From positions 2,191,001 to 2,255,000 of the forward strand of contig NZ_CP025408.1 in the NCBI RefSeq assembly GCF_002847305.1: a DNA stretch of 64,000 bases. Reading direction: 5' to 3'. A model generated the notes under the pieces. The model did not search any database. It had not been told where the DNA came from and saw only the letters and a list, made by a program, of their open reading frames with translations. How positions within the stretch are numbered: the first letter of the stretch is position 1; each line of letters begins with the position of its first letter. The DNA is from Paracoccus tegillarcae (GTDB lineage Bacteria > Pseudomonadota > Alphaproteobacteria > Rhodobacterales > Rhodobacteraceae). Below, piece after piece: positions 8,079-17,331 of this stretch. A program made the translations under genes and the position numbers.

Positions 8079-8960
8079 ATGATCCGTCCTCTGCCGCCCC
8101 TTCCGATCCTGCCCGACCCCGACGCGCCGAGCCTGACGCGCGCCGTCGCCGGCATCGACCAGACGGGTGCGGCCGTCGATCTGCGCGTGGTCGAGGAACG
8201 CCCCCTGACCATCTGGCTGAACGGGCGCGAGATCGTCACCGCCATGACCATCGGCGACCATCCCGACTATCTGGCGCTGGGCTTTTTGCGCAATCAGGGC
8301 ATGCTGCGCGATGGGGAAACCGTCACCGGCGTCGACTATGATGAGGAAACCGAAGCCGTCATCATTCGCACCGCCAACCCCACCGATTACGAGGACAAGC
8401 TGGCGCGCAAGACGCGCACCTCGGGCTGCGCCGTGGGCACCGTCTTTGGCGACATGATGGAGGGCATCGCCGGTCTGCAATTGCCGCCGGCAGAGGTTCG
8501 CACCAGCTGGCTTTACGCCCTTGCGCGGCAGATCAACACGCTGCCCTCGCTGTATCTGGCCGCCGGCGCGATCCACGGCACGGTGCTGTGCGAACAGGAC
8601 CGCGCGCTGGTCTATATGGAGGATGTCGGCCGCCACAACGCCGTCGACAAGATCGCAGGTTTCATGTTCAGCCACGGCGTCAGCGGCGCCGACAAGATCC
8701 TCTACACAACGGGCCGGCTGACCAGCGAAATGGTCATCAAATGCGCGCAAATGGGCATTCCTGTGCTGGCCTCGCGCTCGGGCTTTACCGGCTGGGGCGT
8801 AGAGATCGCGCAGCAGGTCGGGCTGACCCTGATCGGGCGGATGCGCGGGCAGCGGTTCACCTGTCTCTCGGGCGCCGAACGGCTGCTTTTCGATGCGGAT
8901 CCGGGCGCCGTCGCTGATGAGGATCGCCGCCACCGCCGCAAGGGCGCGGGCGATGACTGA
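8079..8960 (+). CDS. fdhD: Formate dehydrogenase accessory sulfurtransferase FdhD
   Basis: Carries sulfur from the cysteine desulfurase to the molybdenum cofactor of formate dehydrogenase. The 293-residue chain shows the family landmarks: an N-terminal strand region, the central cysteine loop, DVGRHNAVDK and TTGRLTSEMV. The cysteine loop reads TSGCAVGT (C117, G120): the usual second cysteine of the C-x2-C pair is glycine. The ATG at 8079 is the first start giving normal family length; an AAAGG lies 14 bases upstream, so initiation may be weak. It overlaps mobA by 8 bp and heads a four-gene molybdenum cofactor unit. No formate dehydrogenase gene is in the window. Confidence 0.92.
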   Translation: MIRPLPPLPILPDPDAPSLTRAVAGIDQTGAAVDLRVVEERPLTIWLNGREIVTAMTIGDHPDYLALGFLRNQGMLRDGETVTGVDYDEETEAVIIRTANPTDYEDKLARKTRTSGCAVGTVFGDMMEGIAGLQLPPAEVRTSWLYALARQINTLPSLYLAAGAIHGTVLCEQDRALVYMEDVGRHNAVDKIAGFMFSHGVSGADKILYTTGRLTSEMVIKCAQMGIPVLASRSGFTGWGVEIAQQVGLTLIGRMRGQRFTCLSGAERLLFDADPGAVADEDRRHRRKGAGDD

Positions 8961-9561
8961 TCTGCCGGGCGTGATCCTTGCGGGTGGCCGTGCGACCCGG
9001 ATGGGCGGCGGCGACAAGGGGCTGCGGATGATCGGCGGCCAGAGCCTGCTGACCCGCGTGATAGCCCGGATGTCGGCACAATGCGCCCCACTGGCACTGA
9101 ACGCCAATGGCGATCCGGCACGATTTGCCGCGCTGGATTTGCCGGTGCTGCCCGACAGCATCGACGGCTATGCCGGACCGCTGGCCGGTGTTCTGGCGGG
9201 GCTCGATTGGGCGGCGGGGCAAGGCGCTGCGGCCATCGTCACCGCCGCCGCCGACACGCCTTTCTTTCCCGATGACCTTGCAACGCGGCTGAAGGACGCC
9301 GCCGGGCCGTCGGGTCTGGCGCTGGCCGCCAGCCCCGATGCCGAGGGCGTGGTCCGGCGTCACCCGACCTTTGGTCTGTGGCCCGTCGCGCTGCGTGACG
9401 ATCTGCGCAGCGCCTTGCAGGGCGGTTTGCGCAAGATCGTGATCTGGACCGAGGCGCATGGCGCAGGCCAGGCCGTCTGGCCCTCCGATCCGTTCGATCC
9501 GTTCTTCAACGTCAACACGCCCGAGGATATCACCACGGCGGAAGGTCTGACCACGGCATGA
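8953..9561 (+). CDS. mobA: Molybdenum cofactor guanylyltransferase MobA
   Basis: Transfers GMP from GTP to molybdopterin to form the guanine dinucleotide cofactor used by DMSO-reductase-family enzymes such as formate dehydrogenase. It is 202 residues, the usual length, and has the nucleotidyltransferase signature VILAGGRATRMGGGDKGL near the N-terminus, followed by the AADTPFFP loop with the metal-binding aspartate. The start overlaps the end of fdhD (ATGACTGA), and its own end overlaps mobB by 4 bp. A CTP-using MocA paralogue is less likely given the fdhD and mobB context. Confidence 0.93.
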   Translation: MTDLPGVILAGGRATRMGGGDKGLRMIGGQSLLTRVIARMSAQCAPLALNANGDPARFAALDLPVLPDSIDGYAGPLAGVLAGLDWAAGQGAAAIVTAAADTPFFPDDLATRLKDAAGPSGLALAASPDAEGVVRRHPTFGLWPVALRDDLRSALQGGLRKIVIWTEAHGAGQAVWPSDPFDPFFNVNTPEDITTAEGLTTA

Positions 9562-10052
9562 AGGTATTCGGCGTCACCGGGCAGAAGAATTCCGGCAAGA
9601 CCGGCCTGACAGGTCGCCTTATCCACGAATTCCGTGCCCGCGGCCTGTCCGTCAGCGCCATCAAGCATGCCCATTGCCACGCCGATATCGACCACGAGGG
9701 CACCGACAGTTTTCACCTGCGCGCGCAGGGGGCGGGGCAGGTGATCCTGTCGACCCCGGCGCGTTGGGCGCTGATGACCGAACTGCACGCGGCGGCAGAG
9801 CCGATGCTGGGTGATCTGATCGCGCAACTGACCCCTTGCGATCTGGTGCTGATCGAAGGCTACAAGACCGCGCCACATCCCAAGATCGAATGCCACCGCC
9901 CAGAAACCGGCCGTCCCTTGCTGGGCGCGGGCTTTCATATCGTCGCGGTTGCCTCGACCGGGCAGCCGCAAACCGATCTGCCGCTGCTGGATCATGACAA
10001 CACCAGCGCGGTCGCCGATTTTGTCTGGACCCACGCAGCGGAGGTCGCATGA
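9558..10052 (+). CDS. mobB: Molybdopterin-guanine dinucleotide biosynthesis adaptor MobB
   Basis: P-loop GTP-binding protein that assists MobA. The 164 residues begin with VFGVTGQKNSGKTGLTGRLI, containing the Walker A loop, and continue with the MobB-typical SAIKHAHC and IDHEGTDSFH segments and LVLIEGYKTAPHPKIE. It overlaps mobA upstream and moeA downstream by 4 bp each, so the set is translationally coupled. Confidence 0.94.
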   Translation: MKVFGVTGQKNSGKTGLTGRLIHEFRARGLSVSAIKHAHCHADIDHEGTDSFHLRAQGAGQVILSTPARWALMTELHAAAEPMLGDLIAQLTPCDLVLIEGYKTAPHPKIECHRPETGRPLLGAGFHIVAVASTGQPQTDLPLLDHDNTSAVADFVWTHAAEVA

Positions 10053-11281
10053 GCGAAACCAGAAAATCCTCGATGCCGCCGGGTGTCGACTGGCTGCCCG
10101 TCGATGAGGCGCAGGCAAGGCTGCGCGCCGCGCTGACGCCGCTGACGGCGGTGCAGACCGTGGCGCCTGCGGATGCCGTAGGGCGGGTGCTGGCGGCAGA
10201 TGCGGTGTCGCGGCGTGCCAATCCCCCGCGCGCCAATTCGGCGGTGGACGGGTTCGGGTTTGCCCATGCAGATGCCGCAGCCGAGATGCCTCTGGCGCAG
10301 GGCCGCGCGGCCGCCGGGCAGCCCTTTGACGGCGCGCTGCCACAGGGTCATGCGGTGCGCATCCTGACCGGCGCCATCCTGCCCGAGGGTGTCGACACGG
10401 TCGTCTTGCAAGAGGAAAGCCATGTCACCGGCGATCGCGTGCGCTTTGACCGGATGCCAAAGCCCGGCGCGAACACGCGCGAGGCTGGCGAGGATCTGCC
10501 AGAGGGTGCCGTGGCGCTGCAGGCTGCCCGGCGGCTGACGTCTGCGGATATCGCGCTGGCCTCGGCGCTTGGGATTGCCGAATTGATGGTACGGCCCCGC
10601 TTGCGTGTGGGGGTGCTGTCGACCGGGGATGAGATCATCGCCAGCCCCGATCAGCCTGCCAAGCCGCATCAGATCTGGGACGCCAACCGCCCCATGCTGC
10701 TGGCTTTGGCGCGTGGCTGGGCCGCCGAGGCGGTCGATCTGGGCCATGCGCCCGACGATCCGGCCGCCATCGCGGCTGCATTGGACCGGGGCGCGGCGGG
10801 CTGCGATCTGATCCTGACCTCGGGCGGAGCCTCCGCCGGCGATGAGGATCACGTCAGCCGCTTGCTTGGCGAACGCGGCGATCTGACCGCCTGGCGCATC
10901 GCGATGAAGCCGGGTCGTCCGCTGGCGCTGGCCTTTTGGAATGGAACCCCGGTGATCGGTCTGCCCGGTAATCCGGTCGCCGCACTCGTCTGTGCGTTGA
11001 TCTTTGCCCGGCCCGCCGCCGGCCTGATCGCGGGCGAGGGCTGGCGCGCGCCGCTGGCCTTTACCGTGCCGGCGGGCTTTGCGAAATCCAAGCGCCCCGG
11101 CAGGCGCGAATATCTGCGCGCACGTCTGAACGCAGACGGCGCAGCCGAGGTGTTCGAATCCGAAGGGTCTGGCCGGATCAGCGGCCTGTCCTGGGCCGAT
11201 GGCCTGGTCGAACTGCCCGACGGCGCGCTAGAGGTCGCACCCGGGACGCCGCTGCGCTATCTTCCGTTTCAAAGCTTTTGA
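10049..11281 (+). CDS. moeA: Molybdopterin molybdenumtransferase MoeA
   Basis: Inserts molybdate into adenylated molybdopterin. The 410-residue chain has the MoeA layout: NSAVDGFGFA-type N-terminal segment, LTGAILPEGVDTVV, the cofactor-binding STGDEI and LTSGGASAGDEDHV motifs, then KPGRPLALAFW and GLPGNPVA, and a C-terminal beta domain. Ending the fdhD-mobA-mobB-moeA unit, it could supply both a formate dehydrogenase elsewhere and the molybdenum hydroxylase at 54.9-58.6 kb. Confidence 0.95.
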   Translation: MSETRKSSMPPGVDWLPVDEAQARLRAALTPLTAVQTVAPADAVGRVLAADAVSRRANPPRANSAVDGFGFAHADAAAEMPLAQGRAAAGQPFDGALPQGHAVRILTGAILPEGVDTVVLQEESHVTGDRVRFDRMPKPGANTREAGEDLPEGAVALQAARRLTSADIALASALGIAELMVRPRLRVGVLSTGDEIIASPDQPAKPHQIWDANRPMLLALARGWAAEAVDLGHAPDDPAAIAAALDRGAAGCDLILTSGGASAGDEDHVSRLLGERGDLTAWRIAMKPGRPLALAFWNGTPVIGLPGNPVAALVCALIFARPAAGLIAGEGWRAPLAFTVPAGFAKSKRPGRREYLRARLNADGAAEVFESEGSGRISGLSWADGLVELPDGALEVAPGTPLRYLPFQSF

Positions 11282-11306
11282 CGATCGCAACCTATAGGAT
11301 CAAACC

Positions 11307-11873
11307 ATGCGACATGTTCTGATTTCTGCGCTTTTCGCCGTCACGCTGCCATTGGCCGTTTCTGCGCAAGAGGCGCCCGATACCAGCACGCCCAGCCTGA
11401 CCGCCTCGACCACCGCGACCGAAGTCACCAATGGGCAGGCCTTTGGCGACTGGACTGTCCGCTGCGAGGCCCTGGGCGTGAACCGCACCCGCTGCATGCT
11501 GAGCCAGACCATCACCGTCCGCGACAGCGGCGCGCTGCTGGCCGATCTGCTGGCCTTCTGGACCGAGGACGAACGCCAGATCATGATCGCGCAGGCGCCG
11601 GTCGGGGTGCACCTGCCCTCGGGTTTCGTTCTGCAGGCAGAGGGCGCGCCCGAGGAAGAGCGGATGGAATTCGTCTGGCAGGCCTGCAACGGCCAGATCT
11701 GCGAGGCGGCTGCCCTGCCCGAACAGGCTGACATTGATCGCCTGACAGCGGCCGAGCGTGTGCTGGCTGGATATCGTCCTTCTGCGGGCAGCGAACCGAC
11801 GGTCTTTCCGATCTCGACTGATGGGCTGGTCGAGGGGCTGGCGGCGCTGAAACCGGCGGCGGCTGCCGAATAG
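11307..11873 (+). CDS. Invasion-associated locus B (IalB) family protein
   Basis: Periplasmic protein of 188 residues with a signal peptide (about 1-21, cleavage near SAQE). The mature part shows the IalB pattern: GDWTVRCE near the start, a paired-cysteine RCMLSQTI segment, VGVHLPSGFVLQ, and the WQACNGQICEA disulfide motif. IalB was named in Bartonella for erythrocyte invasion, but free-living alphaproteobacteria carry several copies of unknown role. It lies 25 bp after moeA and 99 bp before the transporter operon; a functional link to either is not evident. Confidence 0.82.
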   Translation: MRHVLISALFAVTLPLAVSAQEAPDTSTPSLTASTTATEVTNGQAFGDWTVRCEALGVNRTRCMLSQTITVRDSGALLADLLAFWTEDERQIMIAQAPVGVHLPSGFVLQAEGAPEEERMEFVWQACNGQICEAAALPEQADIDRLTAAERVLAGYRPSAGSEPTVFPISTDGLVEGLAALKPAAAAE

Positions 11874-11972
11874 GGTTTGATGGGGGTTGCCAAACGCCCC
11901 CATCTTCCACAACCTGCACGATATGAAGCCGGGCGGCGACCCGGACGTTCCAACCAAACAGGGAGCTTTAAG

Positions 11973-13571
11973 ATGAACAAGGTGCTGAACACGCGCGCGA
12001 TTTTGCTGGCCTCGGCGCTGGCGATTGCGCCGGCTGCTTATGCGGAAACGCCTGCCGATGCGCTGGTCGTGGCCGCGACCATCGACGACATCATTTCACT
12101 GGACCCGGCGCAGGCCTTTGAATTTTCGGGAAATGACGTCAACAACAACACCTATGACCGCCTGGTCGATTTTGACCCGACCGATCTGGATGCGGGCTTT
12201 CAGCCCAGCCTGGCCGAAAGCTGGGAAGTCAGCGAAGACGGCATGTCGATCACCTTCACCATGCGCGAAGGCGTGACCTTCCACTCCGGCAACCCGGTCC
12301 GCGCCGAGGACGCCGCATGGTCGCTGCAACGTGCGGTCAAGCTGGACAAGACACCGTCCTTTATCCTGACCCAGTTCGGCTTTACCCCCGATAACGTCGA
12401 AGAAAAGATCGTGGCCGACGGCAATATGCTGACGCTGCATCTGGACGCGCCCTATGCGCAATCCTTCGTGCTGAACTGCCTGACCGCAAACATCGCCAGC
12501 GTTGTCGACAAAGAACTGGTCATGCAGAACGTGGACGGCGAAGATCTGGGCAACGCCTGGCTGTCGACCAATGACGCCGGCTCGGGCGCTTATGTGCTGG
12601 CTGCCTGGCGCGCCAATGAGGTGGTGCAACTGACCGCCTATGAAGATTACTTTCAGGGCGCACCGGCGATGAAACGGGTCATCATCCAGAACGTGTCGGA
12701 ATCCAGCGCGCAGCGTTTGCAGCTGGAACAGGGTGATATCGACGTTGCCCGCGCATTGTCGCCCACCGATGCCGAGGCGATCTCGGGCGGTGAGGGCGTC
12801 CATATCGAGGATCAGCCGCGCGGTCGTATTCTGTATATGGGCCTGAACCAGAAGGACGAACTTCTGTCGAACCCCGCCGTGATCGAGGCGATGAAATATC
12901 TGGTCAACTATGACGGCATTGCAGACAGCTTCCTCAAGGGGCAATTCGTGCCGCATCAGTCGTTCCTGCCCAAAGGCTATCTGGGTGCGCTGGACGAGAT
13001 GCCGTGGACCTATGACGTAGAAAAAGCCAAGCAGATCCTTGCTGATGGCGGCGTCGAAGGCGGCGAGATCACCACCCGTGTCCGCGATCTGCGCGAATAT
13101 ACCGACGTGGCACAGGCGCTGCAGGCTTCGATGGCCGAGGCTGGCCTGACGCTGAACATCGAACAGATGACCGGCGCGCAGGTTCTGGACGCATATCGCG
13201 CCCGTGAAGTGCCGATCTTCCTGGGTGAATGGGGCCCGGATTATTCCGACCCGAACACCAATGCCGCGACCTTCGCCTATAACCCGGACAATGCCGACGA
13301 GGCGAATGCCACCGGTCTGCTGGCATGGCGCAACGCCTACGAGGTCCCGGCCGAGATGAACGAGGCCACGCTGGCTGCGACCCAGGAACAGGACAGCGAT
13401 GCTCGTGCGACGATGTATCAGGATATCCAGCGCCAGTATCAGGCCGAGGCTCCGATCATCCCGCTGTTCCAGCGGATCGAGCCCACGGGCCTGCGCGATG
13501 GCGTGAACAACTGGCAATCGGGCGGTTCGGTCACTTCGGTGATCTACCGCGCTGTCACCAAGGGCGAGTAA
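11973..13571 (+). CDS. ABC transporter substrate-binding protein, peptide/nickel type
   Basis: Periplasmic solute receptor of family 5 (DppA/OppA-like), 532 residues. A signal peptide ends near AAYAETP at about residue 26. Family marks include the LVVAATIDDIISLDPAQAFE start, YDRLVDFDP, LAESWEVSEDGMSITFTMREGV and a C-terminal REVPIFLGEWGPDYSDPNT lid segment. The ATG at 11973 has GGGAGC upstream and begins the signal peptide. It heads an operon with two permeases and two ATPases. The solute cannot be specified; oligopeptides, dipeptides and glutathione are all family substrates. Confidence 0.92.
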   Translation: MNKVLNTRAILLASALAIAPAAYAETPADALVVAATIDDIISLDPAQAFEFSGNDVNNNTYDRLVDFDPTDLDAGFQPSLAESWEVSEDGMSITFTMREGVTFHSGNPVRAEDAAWSLQRAVKLDKTPSFILTQFGFTPDNVEEKIVADGNMLTLHLDAPYAQSFVLNCLTANIASVVDKELVMQNVDGEDLGNAWLSTNDAGSGAYVLAAWRANEVVQLTAYEDYFQGAPAMKRVIIQNVSESSAQRLQLEQGDIDVARALSPTDAEAISGGEGVHIEDQPRGRILYMGLNQKDELLSNPAVIEAMKYLVNYDGIADSFLKGQFVPHQSFLPKGYLGALDEMPWTYDVEKAKQILADGGVEGGEITTRVRDLREYTDVAQALQASMAEAGLTLNIEQMTGAQVLDAYRAREVPIFLGEWGPDYSDPNTNAATFAYNPDNADEANATGLLAWRNAYEVPAEMNEATLAATQEQDSDARATMYQDIQRQYQAEAPIIPLFQRIEPTGLRDGVNNWQSGGSVTSVIYRAVTKGE

Positions 13572-13574
13572 ACC

Positions 13575-14675
13575 TTGGCCACGACCGATCTTGAAACGGA
13601 CGGGGGGCGGGGCAACACGCCGCCCCCCGATCCGACGCCCGCAGATCACCGAAACGCTGCCCGCCGCCGGCGCGCCAAGCGGATCGGCGGCGTCTTTCTG
13701 TCTTTGGCTCTGACCCTGCTGGGGCTGTTGCTGGTCACCTTCCTGATCGGACGGGTCATGCCCATCGACCCGGTGCTGAAGGTTGTGGGCGACCGCGCCA
13801 CTCAGGCCCAATATGACGCGGCTTATCAGGCCATGGGCCTTGATCAACCGCTCTACATTCAGTTCATCGGCTATATCGGTGACGTTCTGACCGGTAATTT
13901 CGGCCGGTCGATTTCCACCGGGCAGTTGGTGATCGACGACATCAAGCGCGTCTTTCCCGCGACGTTCGAGCTGGCGACGCTTGGCACCCTGATCGGGGTG
14001 CTGATCGGCGTGCCTCTGGGCGTGATCGCCGCCGCCAATCGCGGGGGGATCATTGATCAGGTCGCCCGCGTGGTGGCGCTGGTCGGCTATTCGATGCCGA
14101 TCTTCTGGCTGGGCCTGATGGGCCTGCTGATCTTTTACGGCATGCTTGGCTGGGTCGGCGGACCCGGGCGACAAGGCATCATGTATGACGGCATGGTCCC
14201 CGAAGTGACCAGTCTCTTGCTCATCGACAGCCTGATCGCGGGCGATTGGGCCGCGTTCAAGGACGCGTTCAGTCACATCATCCTGCCGGCGAGCCTGTTG
14301 GGTTATTTCAGCCTCGCCTATATCAGCCGCATGACCCGCAGCTTCATGCTGGAACAGCTTTCGGCGGAATATATCACCACGGCCCGCGTCAAGGGCATGT
14401 CCGAACGTGCGGTCATCTGGCGCCATGCCTTCCGAAATATCTCGATCCCTCTGGTCACGGTCATCGCGCTCAGCTTTGGCTCGCTGCTGGAAGGGTCGGT
14501 CCTGACCGAGATCATCTTCTCCTGGCCCGGCCTTGGCCAATACGTCACCAAGGCGCTGCTGGCGGGTGACATGAACGCCGTTCTTGGCGGCACCGTTGTC
14601 ATCGGCGTCTGCTTCATCGGCCTGAACCTTCTCAGCGATCTTCTGTATCGCGTGCTTGATCCGAGGTCGAAATGA
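13575..14675 (+). CDS. ABC transporter permease, DppB/OppB type
   Basis: First membrane subunit of the importer, 366 residues with about six helices. The inner-membrane permease loop with EYITTARVKGMSERAVIWRHAF holds the EAA motif that docks the ATPases. Translation appears to start at TTG (13575), four bases after the stop of the receptor gene and behind AAGGGCGAG: the first in-frame ATG lies beyond helix 1, which would remove a required segment. The N-terminus before helix 1 is about 40 residues and very polar. Its stop overlaps the next gene by 4 bp. Confidence 0.9.
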   Translation: MATTDLETDGGRGNTPPPDPTPADHRNAARRRRAKRIGGVFLSLALTLLGLLLVTFLIGRVMPIDPVLKVVGDRATQAQYDAAYQAMGLDQPLYIQFIGYIGDVLTGNFGRSISTGQLVIDDIKRVFPATFELATLGTLIGVLIGVPLGVIAAANRGGIIDQVARVVALVGYSMPIFWLGLMGLLIFYGMLGWVGGPGRQGIMYDGMVPEVTSLLLIDSLIAGDWAAFKDAFSHIILPASLLGYFSLAYISRMTRSFMLEQLSAEYITTARVKGMSERAVIWRHAFRNISIPLVTVIALSFGSLLEGSVLTEIIFSWPGLGQYVTKALLAGDMNAVLGGTVVIGVCFIGLNLLSDLLYRVLDPRSK

Positions 14676-15592
14676 GTGATGCGACCCCGCAAATGACCCG
14701 CCGTGAATGGCTGCTGTCGGATGCCCCGCAAACCCGGCGTCAGGCGCGTCTTGGCGCGTTCTATCAAGGCTGGCTGACCTTTCGGTCGAACAAACTGGCG
14801 ATGTTTGGACTGGTGATCCTGATCCTGCTGCTGGGCATGGCGCTGTTTGCACCCTGGCTGCCGCTGCAAAGCCCGTTCAGCCAGGACCTTGCCAGCCGGC
14901 TGCAACCGCCATCCTCAGAGCATTGGCTGGGCACGGATCATCTGGGTCGCGATATCATGTCGCGGATCGTACACGGCTCGCGCATCACGCTGTTCATCGT
15001 TGGCACCGTGGCCCTGATCGCACCGATCATCGGATTGTTCATCGGCACGGTCGCAGGCTTTGCCGGTGGCTGGGTCGATCAGGTGCTGATGCGCATCACC
15101 GACATCTTTCTGGCCTTCCCCAAGCTGATCCTGGCGCTGGCCTTTGTCGCGGCTCTGGGCGCAAGCATCGGCAACGCCGTGCTGGCACTGGCACTGACGG
15201 CCTGGCCGCCCTATGCCCGCCTGGCGCGTGCCGAAACGCTGACCATCCGACATGCAGATTTCATCGCCGCTGCCCGGCTGCAGGGCGCGGGACCGCTGCG
15301 CCTGCTGATCGGGCATGTCTGGCCGCTCTGCATCAGCTCGATGATCGTGCGGGTCGCGCTGGATATGGCGGGGATCATCCTCTCGGCCGCCGGCCTTGGC
15401 TTTCTGGGCCTCGGCGCGCAGCCGCCCATGCCCGAATGGGGCGCGATGATTTCCGACGGACGTACCTATATCCTCGATTTCTGGTGGGTCGCTGCCATGC
15501 CCGGCCTTGCGATCTTTATCGTGTCGCTGGCCTTCAACCTGCTGGGCGACGGTCTGCGCGATGTGCTGGACCCGAAAGGGGCCAAGGAATGA
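14672..15592 (+). CDS. ABC transporter permease, DppC/OppC type
   Basis: Second membrane subunit, 306 residues. It has the N-terminal OppC cytoplasmic stretch and helix (KLAMFGLVILILLLGMALF), the LGTDHLGRDIMSRIVHGSR signature of this subunit, and the EAA loop YARLARAETLTIRHADFIAAARLQGAG split over the ATPase-contact helix. Start and end overlap the adjacent genes by 4 bp, so the membrane and ATPase subunits are made in step. Confidence 0.93.
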   Translation: MSDATPQMTRREWLLSDAPQTRRQARLGAFYQGWLTFRSNKLAMFGLVILILLLGMALFAPWLPLQSPFSQDLASRLQPPSSEHWLGTDHLGRDIMSRIVHGSRITLFIVGTVALIAPIIGLFIGTVAGFAGGWVDQVLMRITDIFLAFPKLILALAFVAALGASIGNAVLALALTAWPPYARLARAETLTIRHADFIAAARLQGAGPLRLLIGHVWPLCISSMIVRVALDMAGIILSAAGLGFLGLGAQPPMPEWGAMISDGRTYILDFWWVAAMPGLAIFIVSLAFNLLGDGLRDVLDPKGAKE

Positions 15593-16473
15593 CCGAACCC
15601 CTGCTCTCTGTCAAAGACCTGCGCGTCGCCTTTCCCACCCGTCAGGGCGTGTTCGAGGCCGTGCGCGGCGTCAGTTTCGACCTTGGCCGCGAACGACTGG
15701 GCGTTGTCGGCGAATCCGGCAGCGGCAAATCCATGACCGGCCGCGCCATTCTTGGCCTTGTCCGCCCGCCGGGCAAGGTGACGGCCGAGCGTATGACATT
15801 GCACGGTCAGTCGATCCTGAACCTGCCCGAACGCCCGATGCGCAAGATCCGCGGCAGCAAGATCAGCATGGTCATGCAGGACCCCAAGTTCAGCCTCAAT
15901 CCGGTGATGACCATCGGCGACCAGATCGTCGAATCCTATCGGCTACATGCTGGTGGTCCCAAGGATCAGAGCCGCGAGAAGGCACTGGAAATGCTGCATG
16001 CGGTCCAGATCCGCGATCCGGAACGCGTGATGAATGCCTATCCGCACGAGGTCTCGGGCGGCATGGGTCAGCGCATCATGATCGCCATGATGCTCGCGCC
16101 GGATCCGGAAATCCTGATCGCGGATGAACCGACCAGCGCGCTGGACGTCTCGGTGCGCACCGAGGTTCTCAACATCATGGACCGGCTGGTGAAAGATCGC
16201 GGCATGGGCCTGATCTTCATCAGCCACGACCTGAACCTGGTCGCGCAATTCTGCGACCGCGTGCTGATCATGTATGCCGGTCGCATTGTCGAAACGCTGG
16301 CCGCCAAGGATCTGCACGACGCGCGCCATCCCTATACCCGCGGCCTGCTCAACAGCCTGCCGCGCCTCGATCACCCGGTCGAGCGTCTGTCGGTCCTGAA
16401 ACGTCAGGATGAATGGCGCGAGGGGTCGCTGGTGGACGAGAGCATGGAAACCGAATTTCCGGGGGGCCTCTGA
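15589..16473 (+). CDS. ABC transporter ATP-binding protein, DppD/OppD type
   Basis: First ATPase of the importer, 294 residues. Walker A is [11 protein letters not shown], the signature is EVSGGMGQRIMIA and Walker [13 protein letters not shown]. The C-terminus has the oligopeptide-transporter extension (HPYTRGLLNSLPRL), although it is shorter than in OppD and lacks the cysteines that bind an iron-sulfur cluster in many DppD proteins. The start ATG at 15589 overlaps the stop of the permease gene. Another, larger frame runs upstream but belongs to no product. Confidence 0.93.
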   Translation: MTEPLLSVKDLRVAFPTRQGVFEAVRGVSFDLGRERLGVVGESGSGKSMTGRAILGLVRPPGKVTAERMTLHGQSILNLPERPMRKIRGSKISMVMQDPKFSLNPVMTIGDQIVESYRLHAGGPKDQSREKALEMLHAVQIRDPERVMNAYPHEVSGGMGQRIMIAMMLAPDPEILIADEPTSALDVSVRTEVLNIMDRLVKDRGMGLIFISHDLNLVAQFCDRVLIMYAGRIVETLAAKDLHDARHPYTRGLLNSLPRLDHPVERLSVLKRQDEWREGSLVDESMETEFPGGL

Positions 16474-16483
16474 CCCGTGGCGT

Positions 16484-16535
16484 TTCTTCTTCATACAAAT
16501 ATCCTCCGGGGGGTGCGGGGGGAAGAATTCCCCCC
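16484..16535 (+). repeat. Post-stop intergenic repeat, copy A
   Basis: Ten bases after the stop of the DppD-type gene, the sequence runs TTCTTCTTCATACAAATATC, then CTCCGGGGGGTGC, then an 8-bp hairpin (GGGGGGAA, loop GAA, TTCCCCCC). The same block recurs after the arginase gene at 38247-38295, in the same orientation to its upstream gene. It looks like a dispersed terminator-like or RNA-processing element; here it could lower expression of the last ATPase gene. Confidence 0.75.
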
Positions 16536-16553
16536 GTTTGCAAGGATGCGCTT

Positions 16554-17306
16554 ATGCTGAACATCGACGATCTGAACGTCTGGTTCGGCTTTCCCCCCGA
16601 CCGCGTCGATGCGGTACAAAACGCGACATTCAGCGTGGCAGCAGGCGAGAGCTTTGGCCTTGTCGGCGAATCCGGCAGTGGCAAATCCACCATCCTGCGC
16701 GCCATCGCAGGCCTGATCGACACGTGGTCTGGCAAGGTCGAGGTCGCCGACCAGCGTGTCGAGGGCCGCAAGCGCGACCGCGCCTTTCACAAGACCGTCC
16801 AGATGGTCTTTCAGGATCCCTATGCCAGCCTGCATCCGCGTCATTCCGTCGACCGGGTGCTGTCGGAAACGCTGAAACTGCAGGGCATGGACGATATCGA
16901 CAACCGCATCTCTCGCCTTCTCGAGGATGTCGGTCTGGGCCGGGGCTTTCGGTTCCGCTATCCCCACCAGCTGTCGGGTGGGCAGCGCCAGCGAGTTGCA
17001 ATCGCGCGTGCCCTTGCTGCCGAACCGCGGTTGCTGCTGCTGGACGAGCCCACCAGTGCGCTGGATGTCAGCGTGCAGGCCGAGATCCTGAACCTCTTGA
17101 CCGATTTGCGGGCAGAGCACGGGTTGACCTATGTGATGGTCAGCCACGATCTGGCGGTCGTCGGCCATATGTGTGACCGTTTGGCGGTGATGCGCGGCGG
17201 CCGGATCGAAGAGGTCATGACCGTCGGTCAGCTGCGCGATGGCGGCGCCACGCAGGACTATACCCGCCACCTGATCGCGGCCAGCGCCGGGTATGAGCGG
17301 GCCTGA
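16554..17306 (+). CDS. ABC transporter ATP-binding protein, DppF/OppF type
   Basis: Second ATPase of the importer, 250 residues, shorter than typical OppF (about 320) because the C-terminal extension is nearly absent. Walker [11 protein letters not shown], signature [13 protein letters not shown] and Walker [17 protein letters not shown] are intact. It is separated from the rest of the operon by an 80-bp spacer that carries a GC-rich hairpin repeat, so its level may be set apart from that of the other subunits. The ATG at 16554 was chosen because it directly precedes the first ABC strand ([12 protein letters not shown]). Confidence 0.92.
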   Translation: MLNIDDLNVWFGFPPDRVDAVQNATFSVAAGESFGLVGESGSGKSTILRAIAGLIDTWSGKVEVADQRVEGRKRDRAFHKTVQMVFQDPYASLHPRHSVDRVLSETLKLQGMDDIDNRISRLLEDVGLGRGFRFRYPHQLSGGQRQRVAIARALAAEPRLLLLDEPTSALDVSVQAEILNLLTDLRAEHGLTYVMVSHDLAVVGHMCDRLAVMRGGRIEEVMTVGQLRDGGATQDYTRHLIAASAGYERA

Positions 17307-17331
17307 TTGAAATCCAAGACAAAGGAATAGC

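Noticed and set aside
12096..14852. Very long open frame (about 918 codons) opposite the transporter operon
   Set aside because: It lies wholly across the receptor and permease genes, its protein is rich in His/Gln/Arg as expected from antisense of GC-rich codons, and it has no family motif.
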